Assembly: GCA_037013495.1 (NCBI GenBank)
Contig: CM072803.1
Coordinates: 51,473,627-51,537,626 of the forward strand
Source: Hippophae tibetana
Taxonomy: Eukaryota; Streptophyta; Magnoliopsida; Rosales; Elaeagnaceae
Length of the DNA: 64,000 bases
Direction: 5' to 3'
Shown: positions 61,901-64,000 of the stretch, piece after piece
How the letters are laid out: every line of letters begins with the position of its first letter
How positions within the stretch are numbered: the first letter of the stretch is position 1
Program-made: the position numbers and the translations under genes
The notes under the pieces: model-generated
Database searches by the model: none
Seen by the model: only the letters and a program-made list of their open reading frames with translations
Told to the model about the DNA's origin: nothing

Positions 61901-64000
61901 TGGAAAAATTCATTGAGATTTTCATGGACGATTTCTCTGTCTTTGGGAACTCATTTGATGATTGCTTACATAAATTGACTTTGGTTTTAGAAAGATGCAT
62001 TGAATGCAATCTAACCCTTAGTTGGGAGAAAAGTCATTTTATGGTTCAACAAGGGATAGTTTTAGGACATATAATTTCAAACAAGGGTATTGAAGTTGAT
62101 AAGGCAAAAGTTGAATTGATATCCAAACTACCTCCCCCTACATCTGTGAAGGGGATAAGAAGCTTCTTGGGACATGCAGGATTCTACAGACGATTTATTA
62201 AAGATTTCTCTAAAATAAGTCGTCCATTATGTAACTTGCTATCCAAAGATGCTGATTTTGATTTCAACAATGACTGCCTTACTTCCTTTAATACCTTGAA
62301 AGAGAAACTCACATCTACCCCTGTTATAATGGCACCAAACTGGTCTTTACCCTTTGAAATAATGTGTGACGCTTCTGATTATGCAATAGGAGCAGTCCTG
62401 GGACAAAGAGTGGATAAGCGTTTACATGTCATCTACTATGCTAGCAAAACACTCAATGATGCCCAGATGAATTACACCACCACTGAAAAGGAATTCTTGG
62501 CTATAGTATTCTCTTTAGACAAATTTCGGTCTTATTTAGTAGGATCTAAAGTGATTGTGCATTCTGATCATGCTGCTTTAAGATACCTATTGAGTAAACC
62601 AAATGCCAAGCCAAGATTAATCAGGTGGGTCTTACTCTTACAAGAATTTGACCTAGAAATCAAGGATAAGAAAGGCAGTGAAAACTTAGTAGCTGACCAT
62701 TTGTCTAGGTTAATTTCTGACTTTAATTCTCTTAAAGATGAGAGTAATGACGATGTAGTTGAAACCTTTCCTGATGAACAGTTATTTTTCATAGGTCCGA
62801 ACCCATGGTACGCTGATATTGTAAACTATCTTGCCACTGGTGTTTTGCGACCTAACACTTCATATCAGGAGAAGAAAAGGTTTTTTAAAACTATTAAGGA
62901 CTATTTCTGGGATGACCCTTATTTATACAAGATTGGTCAAGATCAAGTCATCCGGAGATGTGTACCTGAAGAAGAACATAAGAGCATTCTGACTTTTTGT
63001 CATGAACTTCATTGTGGGGGTCATTTTGGAGGAGAAAAGACAGCCCGTAAGATATTACAGTCTGGATTCTTTTGGCCCACTCTTTTTAAAGATGCTCATA
63101 TGTTTTGTGCACAATGTGATAGATGTCAAAGAACAGGAAACATAAGCAAAAGAGATGAAATGCCTTTGACATCTAATTTAGTTGTTGAACTCTTTGACGT
63201 ATGGGGGATTGACTTTATGGGTCCTTTTCCCCCATCTAATGGTTTTCAATACATTTTGGTTGCTGTGGATTATGTGTCCAAGTGGGTAGAAGCTATCCCC
63301 ACCAAAACCAATGATGCTAATGTTGTTGTGAAATTCTTGAAAGATTTCATATTCAGTAGGTTCGGAACGCCTAGAGCTATAATAAGTGATGGAGGTAGCC
63401 ATTTTTGTAACAAACTCTTTGATGGAGTACTAAACAAGTACAACATCACACATAAGGTAGCTACTCCATATCATCCTCAAACTTCCGGATTAGTGGAAGT
63501 AAGTAATAGGCAAATCAAGGGAATACTGGAACGCACTGTGCGTCCTTCAAGGAAGGATTGGGCATTTAAGTTAAATGATGCCTTATGGGCATACCGCACC
63601 GCTTACAAAACACCTATTGGGATGAGCCCTTACCGGTTAATCTTTGGGAAAGCGTGCCACCTTCCAGTTGAACTTGAACACAAGGCTTATTGGGCAATTA
63701 AAGAGCTAAACATGGATTTAGATAAAGCAGGTGAAAAACGAGTACTCCAGCTTCATGAGTTGGAAGAAATTAGGAATGAAGCCTATGAGAATGCCAAATT
63801 ATACAAGGAGCGTACTAAGCGCTATCATGACAAGAGGCTAGTTCCTAAAACTTTTCACCCTGGAATGAAAGTTCTTTTATTTAACTCTCGTTTGAGATTG
63901 TTTCCAGGAAAGCTAAGATCAAGATGGGATGGACCATTCAAAATAGTTCAGGTATCTGAACATGGAGTGGTAGAACTATTGGACTCCAAGACACAAAAAA
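58921..64000 (+). CDS. gag-pol: Gag-Pol polyprotein (gag-PR-RT-RNaseH-IN), 3' end outside window
   Basis: One frame stays open for 1693 codons to the edge, with no stop or frameshift. The start ATG at 58921 has good context (ACCATGG). Gag core spans about residues 20-210, and the CCHC zinc knuckle is C255-C258-H263-C268. Protease has the active site DLGAS (556-560). RT has catalytic D939 (FLDG) and FMDD (1001-1004). RNase H has acidic residues D1150, an E in TTEKE, D1216 and D1259. Integrase has an HHCC zinc domain (H1361, H1368, C1399, C1402), a catalytic triad D1431, D1490, E1526 (DD35E) and a GPF motif (1671-1673). All expected catalytic residues are present, so the enzyme may be functional. 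The sequence wording is Athila-like. A 26-codon upstream ATG frame (58874-58954) overlaps the start and could lower its translation. An env-like ORF, if any, would lie beyond the window. Confidence 0.95.
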   Translation, partial: MGDAEDRRKKMKEYTMPIIGNVTSGIQLQEAARNYELKKIHYSLLPSFYGIPNEDPLNFIREFYAIVQTFPLHAINEDQLRMRCFPYTLKDKAWSWFITLQSGSLKTWEAVYEIFMGRFYSHQKTVDLRTKIATFSQMNEEPFHEAWERFKLLFMQCQNHSFPLQLQNQFFYDGLTLQSQYMVDNAAGGAVGEKTAEETYNLYELLGSNSQQRGGRRKAKVNEVGSDNEITLQLAELTKQVKFLTSYQISNQEVCEVCCSIGHGTHNCSNTCDSSVDAIEEVQSFQRYHPNTYNHPAYTQYPTLRSDNNHPYPPSQSFKPTLEDSLNAFIQVSRDNQLMTNQRLNTMEASVKRIESKVGQLAEQMQKKEPGKLPSQPEQAKHVRTLRSGKVVNTSLPEISNNLPCSSGNKEGDTLISQKGETSVKLNKPSEKLIGGSSDTPKIQKTTEPHQIQVPFPHRLKESKQDKQFNDLFNMLSKVNINLPLLEVIMNVPSYAKFFKELNTKKRRYELNERVVVSEISSAVLQHKLPPKLKDPGSFIINITMGDRKVAKAMLDLGASINLMPYSIFLQLNLGDLKPTTMSLQLADRSLKYPEGIVEDVLVQVDKLIIPVDFMVLDMQENPALDREHTILLGRPFMATTKTIIDVQDGNLTMTVLGETVHFKVFDSSPFPSISAIDEIFDVDPLDNLVQNTFFRTRIEDKLETVLTLEKVEEDLDEEIKGYLEQLDNNEVMTKSSTLLNLPSSSSIKEANPPELELKDLPEHLKYVFLGEGETYPVIISSTLTKPQEKELIKVLKQFKKSIGWSIGDIRGISPTMCMHKINLEDGAKPVREAQRRLNPNMQEVVKKEILKLLEEGIIYPIADSKWVSPVHVVPKKSGITVVKNDKSELVPTRIITGWRMCIDFRKLNLYTKKDHFPLPFIDQMLERLAGHEFYCFLDGLSGYYQVPIAPEDQEKTTFTCPFGTFAFRRMPFGLCNAPATFQRCMISIFSDMVEKFIEIFMDDFSVFGNSFDDCLHKLTLVLERCIECNLTLSWEKSHFMVQQGIVLGHIISNKGIEVDKAKVELISKLPPPTSVKGIRSFLGHAGFYRRFIKDFSKISRPLCNLLSKDADFDFNNDCLTSFNTLKEKLTSTPVIMAPNWSLPFEIMCDASDYAIGAVLGQRVDKRLHVIYYASKTLNDAQMNYTTTEKEFLAIVFSLDKFRSYLVGSKVIVHSDHAALRYLLSKPNAKPRLIRWVLLLQEFDLEIKDKKGSENLVADHLSRLISDFNSLKDESNDDVVETFPDEQLFFIGPNPWYADIVNYLATGVLRPNTSYQEKKRFFKTIKDYFWDDPYLYKIGQDQVIRRCVPEEEHKSILTFCHELHCGGHFGGEKTARKILQSGFFWPTLFKDAHMFCAQCDRCQRTGNISKRDEMPLTSNLVVELFDVWGIDFMGPFPPSNGFQYILVAVDYVSKWVEAIPTKTNDANVVVKFLKDFIFSRFGTPRAIISDGGSHFCNKLFDGVLNKYNITHKVATPYHPQTSGLVEVSNRQIKGILERTVRPSRKDWAFKLNDALWAYRTAYKTPIGMSPYRLIFGKACHLPVELEHKAYWAIKELNMDLDKAGEKRVLQLHELEEIRNEAYENAKLYKERTKRYHDKRLVPKTFHPGMKVLLFNSRLRLFPGKLRSRWDGPFKIVQVSEHGVVELLDSKTQK

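Larger units (their letters stand above)
52337..64000 (+). mobile_element. Athila-clade Ty3/gypsy LTR retrotransposon, right end outside window
   Basis: The element interrupts a satellite monomer at 52336/52337. In order it has an LTR-start fragment, about 1.8 kb of 3'-UTR-like sequence with a polypurine tract, a 2034-bp LTR, a tRNA-Asp primer-binding site, an A-rich leader, a stand-alone gag ORF and an uninterrupted gag-pro-pol ORF running off the right edge. The domain order PR-RT-RNaseH-IN is that of Ty3/gypsy. The RT wording ([19 protein letters not shown]) and the tRNA-Asp primer fit the Athila lineage. No chromodomain is seen up to the edge. If the target-site duplication is the usual 5 bp, it should be AGCAT (52332-52336). 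Confidence 0.9.

Noticed and set aside
57969..63402. Many minus-strand ORFs of 60-97 codons within gag and pol
   Set aside because: They are shadows opposite the long coding frames and have no recognisable domains.

Overview
The window is plant nuclear DNA, most likely from a flowering plant. There is no bacterial, organellar or single-copy host gene in it. Two things fill it: a very long satellite DNA array (1-52336) and the 5' two-thirds of a Ty3/gypsy LTR retrotransposon of the Athila clade (52337-64000, continuing past the right edge). The species cannot be named from the sequence alone.

Satellite (1-52336). An AT-rich monomer of about 547 bp is repeated head to tail, always in the same orientation: 95 complete copies plus a 382-bp piece, with no foreign insertion until 52336. 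The left 5 kb mixes two monomer types. Further right the array is organised into local higher-order repeats whose size changes along the array: 5- and 6-mers near 7-14 kb, 3-mers near 17-25 kb, 5- and 7-mers near 25-34 kb, and a regular 7-mer of 3827 bp from about 34 to 50 kb. A very recent 3-mer duplication lies at 47-50 kb. CpG sites show stepwise C-to-T decay, as expected of methylated satellite DNA.

Retrotransposon (52337-64000). It is inserted inside a satellite monomer. Its 5' end is compound. It opens with a 41-bp exact copy of the LTR start, followed by about 1.8 kb that looks like the 3' untranslated part of the same kind of element, ending in a polypurine tract. A full LTR of 2034 bp follows (54199-56232, termini TGATGA/TCATCA), with a GC island, a G-box, three helically spaced TGACGTCA-type sites and a TATA box. 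After the LTR come a primer-binding site for tRNA-Asp, an A-rich leader with tandem repeats, and two paralogous hairpins whose stems differ by compensatory changes.

Coding part. Two ORFs follow. The first (57222-58559) is a stand-alone Gag-like protein that stops where Gag would join protease. The second (58921 to the window edge, over 1693 codons, no stop or frameshift) is a complete Gag-protease-RT-RNase H-integrase polyprotein with its own Gag. The two Gags are about 70% identical in the core, but the stand-alone copy has lost the first two cysteines of the CCHC zinc knuckle (both Cys to Tyr). Between the ORFs are two AATAAA signals followed by a short A tract. A gag duplication that supplies Gag separately from Gag-Pol, possibly from a prematurely polyadenylated message, is the most unusual feature here. 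The 3' end of pol, any env-like ORF and the 3' LTR lie outside the window.
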